A DNA stretch of 64,000 nucleotides from Parahaliea aestuarii (GCF_008064635.1 NZ_VRYZ01000006.1:1-64000), one strand, 5' to 3'; shown: positions 46,500-56,137, counted from the first letter of the stretch. The notes: a model not told the origin generated them from the sequence alone. A program made the numbers and translations.

Positions 46500-48784
46500 C
46501 GGCGTTTGCGCTGCCACTGTGGCGATGCTTCGCCACCCTGGGGCTGGTGGTACTGCTGGGAGTGGCGGACACCCATGCCGACGCAGCGGACGACCATCCG
46601 CAACAAGCACTGGCTCACGCACAGGCTCTGGCTGACGGGGGCGAACTGAACGCCGCACTTCTCGTGCTCGAACAACAGCGGGCCGGTGGGCCGGATACGG
46701 CGGCGGTGCCCCTGACGCCCGCTGCGAGCCTGTTGCGGATTGACGTGTTACGCAAGCTGGGCCGGGTGAGCCGAGCCGAGGCGGCCCTGGCGCAGCTGCA
46801 GGCGCAACTGGCCGCTGACGGGGACGTCGATCCGGCAGTCAGCGCACAACTACTACACCAAAAAGCCCTGCTCCATGTGCTCAAAGGGGAGCTGGCTCAA
46901 GCGGAGACCGCGGTCACCGAGGCACTGCAGCGGCAACAGGCACTGACACCTTCCCTGCGCGCCAGTCTTCTCAACGACGCCGCCATAATCCAACAGCGCC
47001 GCGGTGACAGTACCGGGGCAATGGTGGGTTTTGCCGCCGCGGCGCAGGCTGTCGAGGGCACACCGCAGGCGCTGGTTTACCGGGTCAATGCGGCCAGGGC
47101 CATGCTGGAGGACGGGCAATTGACCGCCTATCTCGACGAAGCCCAGCACCTGGGCAGTCAATTCGATACCAGGCAGACGGCGCCGACGGCCGCGGTGTTG
47201 CACAGCCGCATTGCCCTCGCGGTGCTCTACCGGGACGCGGTGAACCGCTTTGGCGCCGATCAGGGTTATCGCTTGCAGGCCTTGCAGCTACTGCAGGGGG
47301 CTGCGCGACAGACACCTCTGTCATCACGCGATGAATCGCTTATCAAGGGCTATACCGCCGGACTCTATGCCGATGACCGCCAGTTCGAGAGCGCGCTGCG
47401 CTACGGCCGGGAAGCGCTGTCGGCGGCCTCGCGGGCCGGTGCGGTGGACCTTGAGTATCGCTGGGAGTGGGTGCTGGCCCGCTCCTTCAGCAGCCTGGGC
47501 GACAAGCAGGCTGCTCTAGCCGCCTACGGGCGGGCAGTGACCTCTCTGCAAACCCTGCGCGCGAACCTGGAAGTGTTCGACCAGGAGGCCCTGGCCACAG
47601 TGATCAAACCCCTGTATTACGAGTATGCGGACCTGCTGTTGCAGGAGAGTACTGCCCTGGCGGAAGGCGGGGATAAACAGGCTCTGCTGCAGTCCGCCAG
47701 AACCGCCCTGGAAGGCCTGAAACAGGCAGAGGTGGAGGACTACTTCCAGCAACAGTGCCTCGGCGACCAGACCGTGCAACTGGAGAATCTGACAGGCCGG
47801 ACAGCGGTACTGTATCCCGTGCTGCTGGACGAGCGCCTGGAGCTGCTACTGAGTACCGGAGCCGATATTCACCAGCTATCCGTTGCCGTGGATCGCCAGA
47901 CCCTGGTGACCCTGGTCAGGGACTTTCGCCTCAACCTGCAGGCCGATACCGGTACCGACGACTATCTCGAGCAGGCGCGCAGGCTCTACGGCTACCTGAT
48001 TGAACCACTGACGGCAATGCTTGAGCAGGCCCAGGTGGATACGCTGGTGTTCGTGCCGGACGGCCCCCTGCGTACCATTCCCCTGGCGGCACTGCACGAT
48101 GGCGAGCGCTTTCTTATCGAACGCTTCGCCCTGGCCACGGCCCCGGGGTTGACCCTGATCGATCCCAAGCCCTTTGCCGGGCGCCGGTACAGTGCCCTCG
48201 CGGGCGGGCTGTCCGAGTCAGTACAGGGCTTTCCCGCCCTGCCGAGTGTGGGCACCGAGCTCGAAAACCTGAATCGCCTGGTGGATGCCAACGTGCTCGC
48301 CAACGACACCTTCACCCTCAACCGCGTGGAAGCGGAGCTGGGCAGTGGCGACTACAGCGTCGTCCATTTTGCGACCCACGGCCAGTTTGGCGGCAGCTAC
48401 GATGAGTCCTTTCTACTGACGTACGACAGTCGGCTGCGTATCAACGAGCTGGGCCGCGCCATCCAGTCCCGGGCCGGCAGCAGTGACACTCTCGAGCTAC
48501 TGGTGTTAAGCGCCTGCGAGACCGCCGCCGGTGATGATCGCGCGGCGCTTGGGCTGGCCGGTGTCGCCCTGAAGGCCGGTGCGCGCAGCGCCCTGGCCAC
48601 ACTGTGGGAGGTTGATGACCAGGCCACACTGGACATCATTACCGAGTTCTATCGTTCGCTGTCTACCGCCGGGGAATCCAAGGCGCGCAGTCTGCAGCGG
48701 GCGCAACTCAAATGGATCCGGGAAGGCGGCAATCCCCACCCCAGCCAGTGGGCGCCCTTCCTGTTGATTGGCAACTGGCTGTAG
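46496..48784 (+). CDS. Exported TPR-CHAT domain protease
   Basis: The 762-residue protein has a signal peptide-like start (MTAFALPLWRCFATLGLVVLLG...THADA), a long helical TPR-like region to about residue 430, and a C-terminal CHAT domain. The caspase-type dyad is H628 in HFATHGQF and C674 in LVLSACETAAGDD, followed by GLAGVALKAGARSALATLW. CHAT proteases are relatives of separase and caspases; some act in type III-E CRISPR or gasdermin defence, and cyanobacterial ones sit beside hemagglutinin genes. The frame is open far upstream inside the kinase gene, but the signal peptide fixes 46496 as the best start. The TpsA gene begins 22 bases after the stop. Confidence 0.9.
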   Translation: MTAFALPLWRCFATLGLVVLLGVADTHADAADDHPQQALAHAQALADGGELNAALLVLEQQRAGGPDTAAVPLTPAASLLRIDVLRKLGRVSRAEAALAQLQAQLAADGDVDPAVSAQLLHQKALLHVLKGELAQAETAVTEALQRQQALTPSLRASLLNDAAIIQQRRGDSTGAMVGFAAAAQAVEGTPQALVYRVNAARAMLEDGQLTAYLDEAQHLGSQFDTRQTAPTAAVLHSRIALAVLYRDAVNRFGADQGYRLQALQLLQGAARQTPLSSRDESLIKGYTAGLYADDRQFESALRYGREALSAASRAGAVDLEYRWEWVLARSFSSLGDKQAALAAYGRAVTSLQTLRANLEVFDQEALATVIKPLYYEYADLLLQESTALAEGGDKQALLQSARTALEGLKQAEVEDYFQQQCLGDQTVQLENLTGRTAVLYPVLLDERLELLLSTGADIHQLSVAVDRQTLVTLVRDFRLNLQADTGTDDYLEQARRLYGYLIEPLTAMLEQAQVDTLVFVPDGPLRTIPLAALHDGERFLIERFALATAPGLTLIDPKPFAGRRYSALAGGLSESVQGFPALPSVGTELENLNRLVDANVLANDTFTLNRVEAELGSGDYSVVHFATHGQFGGSYDESFLLTYDSRLRINELGRAIQSRAGSSDTLELLVLSACETAAGDDRAALGLAGVALKAGARSALATLWEVDDQATLDIITEFYRSLSTAGESKARSLQRAQLKWIREGGNPHPSQWAPFLLIGNWL

Positions 48785-48806
48785 CGCTTGGGGGAGGAGG
48801 CCTGAG

Positions 48807-51800
48807 ATGAGTGACAGGAAACGGCTTGGCGCCCCGCCACCGCGGCTGGGCGGCGCTATCCGGCGTCGCGGCCTGAGGCGGATGGTGCAATTGCTGGCAG
48901 TAACCGCCTGGGCCCATAACACCTGGGCGGATGCCGTGTTCGATGGAACCATTGGCCCCAACCCGGCGGGTACGCTGCGGGCCGGCCAGTTCGAGATTCG
49001 CGAGGGCGATGGCGCGGTCGCCGGCAATAACCTGTTTCACAGCTTTTCCGCCTTCGGTGTGGAGCGCGGGGAGATGGCCACCTTCAGCCACCAGGCCGGA
49101 AACATCGACCACATTATCGCGCGGGTCAGCGGCAGCACGGCAACGGAGATTTACGGCGCCATGCAGGTGCGCCAGGACCTCGGCGGCAGCCTGGGCCCCA
49201 CCGACGCAGCCCTGTGGCTGATCAACCCCAACGGCATCGTGGTTGGCGACGGCGCCATCTTCGACCCCCAGAGCACCTTTGTACTGTCCACCGCCAACCG
49301 CCTCGGCTTTGCCAACGGCGATAGCTTCCACTCCCACGAACCGGTGCTGTCATCCGTGCTGTCGGTGGCGGAGCCGGCGGCCTTTGGTTTCCTCGACCGG
49401 CAGGATCTGCCCGCCGGCGTCACCGCGCGCGGGATTACCGTTGCGATTGCCGATCCGGACGACAACAACATTCCCCTGCTGCTACCCAACCTGACGCTGG
49501 TGGGCACCAGCATCGACCCGGCGATGCCAGCGCTGCAACTGTCCGGGGACATTGGGCCGGGCTACGACGCCAGCAGTGGCTTGGTGCCCCTTGATAGCAG
49601 CACGGTTCAGGCCATCAACCTGGCGCTCGGGGCGCTCGCCCCGGGGGGCGTGATCAACATTGACGCGAGCAACCCAGGCAGCCTGAGCGCAGACCCCGGT
49701 GCGGCGCTTGGCGGCATACGTATCGACAATACCCGCCTGCAGATATCGGACTTTGGCTTCGCGGAGGGGGCCGGGTTGTCACTGCTGGCAGACAGCCTGC
49801 TGGTGTCCGGCGCCTACATCGATACGCTGTCCCTGAACCAGACAGTGCCTCTCACCCTGCGTTCGATCAGCCATGCCACCTTTAGCAATACCGTGCTGCA
49901 GAGCGCCACCGCAGGCCCCCTGGCCGGGGGTGACATTCGCATCGACAGCCAGCAGGTCGAACTGGCGGGTGGCTTGATTGGCAGCCAGGGGACGGCCGCT
50001 TCCGGCGCCCCGGGCAATATCCTGCTGGGTACCAGTGCCTCCCTGCCCATGCAGAGCTTCAACCTCAGCGGTGGCCAGCTGCAATCCATCAGCCTGGGTG
50101 CCGCGCCCGCGGGCGACATACTGCTGAACGTGCAGGGCGACTTACAGCTCGCTGGCCAGCCGGGCGATAACTCCGGCATCAGCAGTATCAATGCGGCCGA
50201 CGGCCCTGCCGGCGACATTCTCCTGCTGGCGGAGCGCATCCGCGGCGACGGCATCCAGCTTTTCTCCGCCGGTTTTCACCCCGGTGATGAACGCTTTATC
50301 AGCCTGCAGGCCGGCGCCGGGGGCCTGGAGCTGGTCAACAGCGCGGTGACCGGATTGAGCGGCAGCGGGCGCACGGGCGCCTCCCTCCTGCTGGAGTCCG
50401 CCGCAGACATGACCCTGGCTGTGGACGGGGCGGCTGCCAGCATCAGTACCGGAACCAGCAGCAACCTGAACGGGGGCAACATCTTTATTACCGCCCAGGG
50501 CAATCTGAACCTGAGCGGTAATCTGGATATCAGCACCAGCAGCACGAGCGACACAACCACCACAGGGGTCGCCGGAACGATTGCCCTGAGTGGCCGCAAT
50601 ATTGTGCTGGATGGCATTGACGACGCGTCGCTGCGCGGCAGCATCGGCAGCTTTACATCCACCGCCGGGGACAGCGGCAACATCGTATTCTCTGCCGCGG
50701 AGGACATTGTCATCAGCGCCCCCTACGACCTGACCAGCAATACCATCGGTGCCGGTAATTCAGGGGCCGTACTCCTGCAGGGGGGACGTATCGTGATTGA
50801 CTCTCCCCTCTCCACCAATCTGTCGACCTCTTCACTGGACACGGGGGATGCCGGCATTATCTCCCTGGCTGCGCTGGACACGCTGGAGCTGTCTGGTGCT
50901 TTTATCAACAGTCTGGCGGTTGATCAGGGCGCGGCGGGCTTCATCCTGCTGGATGCTGCCACGATGCAGGTGCAGGACAGCGTGCTGACAACCGCTACCC
51001 GCGCCAACGATGCCGGTGACACGCCGGCGCAGATCAGCCTGTCCGCCAGTGGCACCCTGGATATTCGCGACAGCAACCTGCAGAGCAATTCAGTGGGGCA
51101 GGCGCCGGCCGGGCAGGTGTTCCTGAGCGCTGGCGAGCAACTGCGGGTGGATGACGTGTCCATGCAAACCGCGACCACCGCGTCGGGGACAACGGGCAGC
51201 ATCTTGCTGGTCAGCGGCGGTGACATCACATTGTCCGGCCCGGCCACTGAACTGCTCAGCAATGCCGAGGGCAGCAGCGATGCCGGCGACGTCAGCCTGC
51301 TGGCCCAGGGTTCCCTGCTGTTTGAAGATGGCGGCTTCATCCAGACCTCCGCCGTGGGTTCGGGAGATGCCGGAACCATCCTGCTGTCGGCGGACGAGGT
51401 GAGCATAAACCTCGCCAGGATTGAGGGCACCGCGGAAAATGGCGGCGGCGGTGACGTCAATATCTTTGGCCGCGACATCCTTATCGACGGCGATCCCGGC
51501 GCCGGCGGTATTGTGTTCATCACCGCCGACTCCCAGTCCTCCGATGCTGCCGGCAATGGCGGCTCCATTACCCTGGGTGACCCGCTGGCGCCGGCTGACC
51601 TGGTTCTGGTGCGCTATAGCGCCCTGCTGGCCAACGCCAATGCCGGCAACGGCGGGCGCATCAATATCAATGCCGATAATTTCCTGCGCGACGCACTGTC
51701 CAGTTTCCAGGTGACATCCACGCTGGGCGATGCGGGCAGCCTGGAGATCAATGCCCCAGAGCAGGACATCAGTGCGGCAGTGGCAGAGCTGGACGTGGCC

Positions 51801-52043
51801 CTGCTCGATGCCACCAACCTGATACAGGACCGCTGCGCCGTCAATCCGGAGGATGCCAGCAGCCTGGTGGTGCGCGGCGAGGGTGTAATGGCTGAGCGCT
51901 ACGACGACTACCTCACCAGCGGAACAACCGGCGCAGACCCCGGGGCTGACGCTGCGCAGGGCTCGAACACCCGGCTGGGGCCGGGTGCCTCGCACACCTT
52001 GATTGCCCTGCGGCGGGAGGCGGCATGCAACCCGCGCCATTGA
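48807..52043 (+). CDS. TpsA exoprotein, filamentous hemagglutinin N-terminal domain
   Basis: The 1078-residue protein has a long basic signal region (about 42 residues, cleavage near HNTWADA). The TPS secretion domain follows at about 45-180: FSAFGVERGEMATF, NIDHIIARVSG, LWLINPNGIVVGDGA. The rest is low-complexity, Gly/Ser/Asn/Asp-rich beta-helix repeats with phrases such as GSILLVSGGDITLSG and AGTILLSADEVSI. Only two cysteines occur, C1010 and C1074, both near the C-terminus. It should be exported through the adjacent TpsB as a surface filament or adhesin. An excellent GGAGG site precedes the ATG. It lacks any evident toxin domain at the C-terminus. Confidence 0.92.
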   Translation: MSDRKRLGAPPPRLGGAIRRRGLRRMVQLLAVTAWAHNTWADAVFDGTIGPNPAGTLRAGQFEIREGDGAVAGNNLFHSFSAFGVERGEMATFSHQAGNIDHIIARVSGSTATEIYGAMQVRQDLGGSLGPTDAALWLINPNGIVVGDGAIFDPQSTFVLSTANRLGFANGDSFHSHEPVLSSVLSVAEPAAFGFLDRQDLPAGVTARGITVAIADPDDNNIPLLLPNLTLVGTSIDPAMPALQLSGDIGPGYDASSGLVPLDSSTVQAINLALGALAPGGVINIDASNPGSLSADPGAALGGIRIDNTRLQISDFGFAEGAGLSLLADSLLVSGAYIDTLSLNQTVPLTLRSISHATFSNTVLQSATAGPLAGGDIRIDSQQVELAGGLIGSQGTAASGAPGNILLGTSASLPMQSFNLSGGQLQSISLGAAPAGDILLNVQGDLQLAGQPGDNSGISSINAADGPAGDILLLAERIRGDGIQLFSAGFHPGDERFISLQAGAGGLELVNSAVTGLSGSGRTGASLLLESAADMTLAVDGAAASISTGTSSNLNGGNIFITAQGNLNLSGNLDISTSSTSDTTTTGVAGTIALSGRNIVLDGIDDASLRGSIGSFTSTAGDSGNIVFSAAEDIVISAPYDLTSNTIGAGNSGAVLLQGGRIVIDSPLSTNLSTSSLDTGDAGIISLAALDTLELSGAFINSLAVDQGAAGFILLDAATMQVQDSVLTTATRANDAGDTPAQISLSASGTLDIRDSNLQSNSVGQAPAGQVFLSAGEQLRVDDVSMQTATTASGTTGSILLVSGGDITLSGPATELLSNAEGSSDAGDVSLLAQGSLLFEDGGFIQTSAVGSGDAGTILLSADEVSINLARIEGTAENGGGGDVNIFGRDILIDGDPGAGGIVFITADSQSSDAAGNGGSITLGDPLAPADLVLVRYSALLANANAGNGGRININADNFLRDALSSFQVTSTLGDAGSLEINAPEQDISAAVAELDVALLDATNLIQDRCAVNPEDASSLVVRGEGVMAERYDDYLTSGTTGADPGADAAQGSNTRLGPGASHTLIALRREAACNPRH

Positions 52044-53860
52044 TCGCGGCGCCCACGCGAGTGCAACTGGTCGCGCTGGCACTGCTGACGCTGGCACTGG
52101 CCGGCCCTGTTGCGCTGGCCCAGAGCCCACCGCCGGCGGGCTCGGCTATTTCGTCCTTTCGCGACAACGTGGGGCGCGGATTCAGCGATGCCGGGGACCC
52201 TTTTGCCGAGCCCGGCTTCAATGTGGAAGCCGAAAGCGCCAGCCCACCGGTGCATCGGCAGGTGTTGCCGGCACCGGGGGAGAGCGCGACCGAGGGCTCC
52301 GGCGCGCCGTCGCCGGGGCACGAGATGCGTGTCAGCGATATCGTGGTGGAGGGCAACACGGTCATTCCGGCCCAGGCCATCGCCTCGATCACCGAGCCCT
52401 TTGCCAACCGGACGCTGAGCCCTGAGCAATTGCGTGAACTGCAACGGCGTCTGTCGTTGCTGTACTACAACGCCGGCTATGTAAATTCCGGTGTGGTGCT
52501 GCCAGACCCACTGCCCGGGCAGGGTACGCTGCGTATGCAGGCCATTGAAGGGCAGCTCAGGCACATCGCCCTGGCGTCCAACGGACGCTACCCCCAGCGC
52601 CGGCTGGAGGCACGCTTGCGCCGCGACGTCGGCCAGCCCCTGAATGTCTACGACTTGCAGGACAGCCTGCTCGGCCTGGAGCTCAACCCCCTCATTCGCA
52701 AAGTGAACGCGGCCCTGGTGCCGGGGCTGGTGCCGGGCGAGGCCGACCTCCAGTTGCAGCTGGACGAGGCCAGGGCGGTGCGCCTGGCCCTGACCGCCGA
52801 CAACTACCGCTCTCCCAGTGTGGGTGCCGAGCGCGGAGTGGTGAGCCTGGAACACCTTAACCTGACCGGCCAGGCCGACCGGCTGGCCTTTGCGGGCAGC
52901 GCCAGTGAGGGGTTGAACGATGCCTATATCGACTACACGCGCCCCCTTGGCGACGATAATACCCGGCTGTGGATGGGCTATCGGCGGGGTGCCTCGGAGG
53001 TGGTCGAGGCCCCCTTCGATGACCTCGATATCGAGAGTGACACCGAGTCCTGGGGCGTCGCCCTGACACGCCCCCTGGTGGACCAGTTGCAGCGCAGCAT
53101 CGAGGTGTTTGCGGGCCTGAACTACAGCCACTCGGAAACCGACCTGCTGGGCAAGCCCTTCTCTTTCTCGCTGGGGGCCCGGGACGGGGAGATCACCGCG
53201 ACCAACGCCAGCATCGGGGCAGAGTGGATTGAACGGGGCGACAACGCGGTACTGGCGCTGCGCAGCAGCGTGCGCTATGGCCTGGACTGGTTTGGTGCCA
53301 CGATCATTCCGGGCGATGCTCCAAGCCGCCAGCCCGATACCGGCGCACGTATTCCCGAAAGCCGTTTCACGGCCCTGCTCACCCAGTTCCAGTACGCGCG
53401 CCGCATGCCCTGGCTGAACAGCCAGCTGGTGTTCAGTGGCGTATGGCAGCAGGCCTTCGACCCGCTGCTATCGGTAGAAAAAATGGCCATTGGTGGTGTG
53501 TACTCGGTGCGCGGCTTTCGTGAAAACCAGCTGGTTCGCGACAGCGGTCTCAGCGCATCCCTGGAGTGGCGCGTCCCCTTGTTTACCAACGATGCCGGTG
53601 TCAGTCGCTGGAACCTGACCGCCATTCCCTTCGTGGACTACGGCCGCAGCTGGGACTACGACGACAACCTCTCGACCCACAACCCGGCCGAGATCAGCAG
53701 CATCGGCCTGGGGCTGCGCTGGCTGCCGACCGCCCACACTTTTTTCAGCCTTTACTACGGCGAACGCATTGCCGACGATGACATCCCGCCGCCGCCAGAG
53801 GATGACCTGCAGGACGAGGGCTTCCACATCGCCTTTGGCGTCAACTGGCCGCTCTGGTAG
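52025..53860 (+). CDS. TpsB outer-membrane translocator (ShlB/FhaC/HecB family)
   Basis: The 611-residue Omp85-superfamily protein has a signal peptide ending ALAQ, an N-terminal helix/linker, two POTRA domains (about 100-250, first one VSDIVVEGNTVIPAQAIASI... LLYYNAGYVNSGVVLPDP), and a 16-strand barrel. The conserved lid-loop motif VRGF lies near residue 497. It exports the TpsA protein whose gene overlaps its start by 19 bases. The final strand ends in FGVNWPLW. Its 3' end overlaps the convergent hydroxylase gene by 20 bases. Confidence 0.93.
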   Translation: MQPAPLIAAPTRVQLVALALLTLALAGPVALAQSPPPAGSAISSFRDNVGRGFSDAGDPFAEPGFNVEAESASPPVHRQVLPAPGESATEGSGAPSPGHEMRVSDIVVEGNTVIPAQAIASITEPFANRTLSPEQLRELQRRLSLLYYNAGYVNSGVVLPDPLPGQGTLRMQAIEGQLRHIALASNGRYPQRRLEARLRRDVGQPLNVYDLQDSLLGLELNPLIRKVNAALVPGLVPGEADLQLQLDEARAVRLALTADNYRSPSVGAERGVVSLEHLNLTGQADRLAFAGSASEGLNDAYIDYTRPLGDDNTRLWMGYRRGASEVVEAPFDDLDIESDTESWGVALTRPLVDQLQRSIEVFAGLNYSHSETDLLGKPFSFSLGARDGEITATNASIGAEWIERGDNAVLALRSSVRYGLDWFGATIIPGDAPSRQPDTGARIPESRFTALLTQFQYARRMPWLNSQLVFSGVWQQAFDPLLSVEKMAIGGVYSVRGFRENQLVRDSGLSASLEWRVPLFTNDAGVSRWNLTAIPFVDYGRSWDYDDNLSTHNPAEISSIGLGLRWLPTAHTFFSLYYGERIADDDIPPPPEDDLQDEGFHIAFGVNWPLW

Positions 53861-55598
53861 CTCGCGCCTCTGGCCTGGCGCCGGCCAGGCTCACCAATTC
53901 CGCAAGCTCAGGCCGGCGGGCGGCAACCCCGGCCAGAGAGGACTGCAACTGCTCGCGCAGCCCGGCAGTGCCATCACCAGCGGGCAGTGCATTCAGCAGT
54001 TCGTGCTGGAGCAGCCACTCGTCGGGGTAGTCGTTACAGGCGGCGGCGAGCGCCGCCCAGTCGCTGCGGCCCTGCTGCGCGGCATCGGCTACGCGGGCAT
54101 AGAGCGCCATCAGCGCTTCATCCCGGGCCGCCGCCGGTGCGCTGTGCCGGGAGGGGGCCTTGTACAGGCGGTAGCGGTCGCGATCGGCGCTGCCGCCATA
54201 CACGGATTCCACCCGCGCGCCCACCGCCATATCGTAGCGGCCCCAGTCCGGAGCGAACAGTACACGGCCGTCCAGATCTGTCACTGTGCAGTCCTCGAAA
54301 CTGAGGATCAGGTTGCGGTGCTCCTGGCGCACGATATGGCACAGTTTCCCCTGAACTGTGATACCGGAAAGAAACTCCAGCCGCACCCGTTCGCCGAGCA
54401 CAATGTCGTGGGCCTTGAGTTCATCCACCGTGTAATCCGACAGGCAGCGACTGAAGTCCTTGAGCAGGCCGATGGGGGAGCCGAAGCCCTCGGCGTGGGC
54501 TTCCACCCCCTGGCCGTAAATCTCGCGGTCGCGCCAGGCCAGCTGGGTCGGCCCCACCGTGCGCAGGTAGACAGGGTTGCCCACCGCATCGCAGACCACC
54601 TCCTCCATGCAGCCGCTGACCTGCATACCGGAGTCGAACTGGGCGGTGCAAACGGTACCGGCGGCAATCGCCGTGCGCAGGGAAACCGCGCCGCCGCGGC
54701 GGAAGCACATGCCGTTGGCGAACTCCTCCAGCACTTGACTCAGGTGACGGCAGCTTTTGGTGACAAAGAGCTGGGGCTGCTCCGAAGTGATGTCGTAGGG
54801 AAAGGTCACCGCATTTACCGTCAACGGCAATTTGGCCACTCGCCCATCATCCAGGCAGTGGCGGCTTTCACCCAGGGACGACAGCAGACCGGCCCCGAAA
54901 ATACGGTAGTCGTCCATCTCGCCGACCAGCCCGTACTCCACCGTCCACCAGTGCAGCCGGGTGAGCAGGGCCGCCTCGGAGGGTTCCTCCTCCCGCGCCA
55001 GCACGGTCTCCAGCGCCTGCTGGGCGGCGCGGATGTCGCCCTCGGTACTCGATGGGCACTCCTTGACGATGGACAAGTGGCGCACCGCCTCGTAGACCTC
55101 GAAATCGTAGCGGGTGGAGATGGCCTTCATGCCCACTTCGCCGAAGCGCTGCAGAAATTCAGCGTAGTCCACGTCGACAATAAACGGCGCATGCCCGGCG
55201 GATTCATGCACGATGTCCGGCGCCGGCGTGTAGAAGATGTGGTCGACACTGCGCATGTCCAGGGCAATCACCAGCACCTTCAGGGCCTGGAACTCCATGA
55301 AAATGGCCGGCGGGATAAAGCCGTCCACCACTACCGCGCGCCAGCCCAGCGCGGCCAGCGCAGCGTTCATTTCATCGATGGAAGGGATGTGATCGAGGGC
55401 GATCCCGGTGCGGGCCAGGCCCTCGAGATAGACCGGGTGGGCGGTATCGCGGAGTTGCCGGGTGAGCTGCAACATGATGAAACGCCACACCGCATGGTCG
55501 CGGGGCGTGTAGCGATTGTAGTCCTGCAGCTTGACGAAGGGCTGCAGATGGGCCGGCAAACTGGCCACGATGTCCTGTTGTTGTATTCCGCCTTGCAT
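53841..55598 (-). CDS. Aromatic amino acid hydroxylase, long form with extra C-terminal domain
   Basis: The 585-residue protein contains the biopterin-dependent hydroxylase core. APDIVHESAGHAPFIVDVDYAEFLQ gives iron ligands H131 and H136, and EYGLVGEMDDYRIFGAGLLSS gives E221. It resembles phenylalanine-4-hydroxylase and would use a pterin and O2. Usual bacterial enzymes are about 260-300 residues; here about 290 residues of unassigned sequence follow the core, containing IVLGERVRLEFLSGITVQGKL-like beta segments. Similar long forms are known in Bacteroidetes. It follows a MarR regulator gene by 30 bases and is the last gene of a four-gene minus-strand unit. Confidence 0.85.
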   Translation of the reverse strand: MQGGIQQQDIVASLPAHLQPFVKLQDYNRYTPRDHAVWRFIMLQLTRQLRDTAHPVYLEGLARTGIALDHIPSIDEMNAALAALGWRAVVVDGFIPPAIFMEFQALKVLVIALDMRSVDHIFYTPAPDIVHESAGHAPFIVDVDYAEFLQRFGEVGMKAISTRYDFEVYEAVRHLSIVKECPSSTEGDIRAAQQALETVLAREEEPSEAALLTRLHWWTVEYGLVGEMDDYRIFGAGLLSSLGESRHCLDDGRVAKLPLTVNAVTFPYDITSEQPQLFVTKSCRHLSQVLEEFANGMCFRRGGAVSLRTAIAAGTVCTAQFDSGMQVSGCMEEVVCDAVGNPVYLRTVGPTQLAWRDREIYGQGVEAHAEGFGSPIGLLKDFSRCLSDYTVDELKAHDIVLGERVRLEFLSGITVQGKLCHIVRQEHRNLILSFEDCTVTDLDGRVLFAPDWGRYDMAVGARVESVYGGSADRDRYRLYKAPSRHSAPAAARDEALMALYARVADAAQQGRSDWAALAAACNDYPDEWLLQHELLNALPAGDGTAGLREQLQSSLAGVAARRPELAELVSLAGARPEARATRAAS

Positions 55599-55628
55599 AC
55601 CGATAGCTCCGGGCCCGGGGGCCGCTGT

Positions 55629-56078
55629 TCAATCGGATGACAACTCAGCCAGGCGCAGATCGAGCTTGTCCAGCAGGCTGAAAAGGGCCGCCTGTTCCTG
55701 TTCGGACAGTGGCGCCAGCAGGCGCTCTTCCCAGGCCAGGGCCTCGGGCACGATGCGCCGGTACAGTTCCAGCCCCTCCTCGGTCAGGGTGAGGAAAGCA
55801 GCGCGGCTGTCGCGGTCACAGGGGCGGCGACTCAGCAGTCCCTTGTCCGTCATGCTGGCCACTGCCCGCGACACCCGCACCTTGTCCATACTGGTATGTG
55901 CGGCAATCTGCTTGGACTGCAGTTCGCCGTATTCCGACAGCGCCACCAGCGTGCGCCACTCGGGCACCGTAATACCGAACTTCTGCACATAGATCCTGGC
56001 CAGCGACACGCTGATGCGCTGGGCCAGGCTGTTGCAGCGGTAGGGCAGGAACTGCTGCAGGCTGAGTTTGTCATCCAT
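55629..56078 (-). CDS. MarR family transcriptional regulator
   Basis: The 149-residue protein has the MarR winged helix: FGITVPEWRTLVALSEYGELQSKQIAAHTSMDKVRVSRAVASMTDKGLLSRRPCDRDSRAAFLTLTEEGLELY. The recognition helix is DKVRVSRAVASMTDKGL and the wing is RRPCDRDSRAAFL. MarR proteins usually repress and respond to aromatic ligands, fitting control of the adjacent hydroxylase. The ATG at 56078 gives a normal family length; a GTG at 56108 would add ten residues. An imperfect palindrome lies just upstream. Confidence 0.9.
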   Translation of the reverse strand: MDDKLSLQQFLPYRCNSLAQRISVSLARIYVQKFGITVPEWRTLVALSEYGELQSKQIAAHTSMDKVRVSRAVASMTDKGLLSRRPCDRDSRAAFLTLTEEGLELYRRIVPEALAWEERLLAPLSEQEQAALFSLLDKLDLRLAELSSD

Positions 56079-56116
56079 GGGTTTTGACCATGGCCGCAGT
56101 ATAGCCACGCCCCGTT

Positions 56117-56136
56117 ATAGTTTCAAAAGAAACCAT
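56117..56136. promoter_or_regulatory. Candidate MarR operator
   Basis: ATAGTTTCAAAAGAAACCAT is an inverted repeat with one arm mismatch pair and an AAAA centre (inner arms GTTTC/GAAAC). It lies in the gap between the SDR stop and the MarR start. Position and AT content suit autoregulation by the MarR protein. Confidence 0.5.
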
Positions 56137-56137
56137 G

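Noticed and set aside
46496-48784. CHAT protein as part of a CRISPR (type III-E) or gasdermin defence system
   Set aside because: No Cas effector or gasdermin-like gene is nearby, and the signal peptide places the protease outside the cytoplasm.
48807-52043. TpsA as a contact-dependent inhibition (CdiA-type) toxin
   Set aside because: The protein is short for CdiA, lacks VENN or other pretoxin motifs and a variable C-terminal toxin, and no immunity gene follows; the next gene is the translocator.
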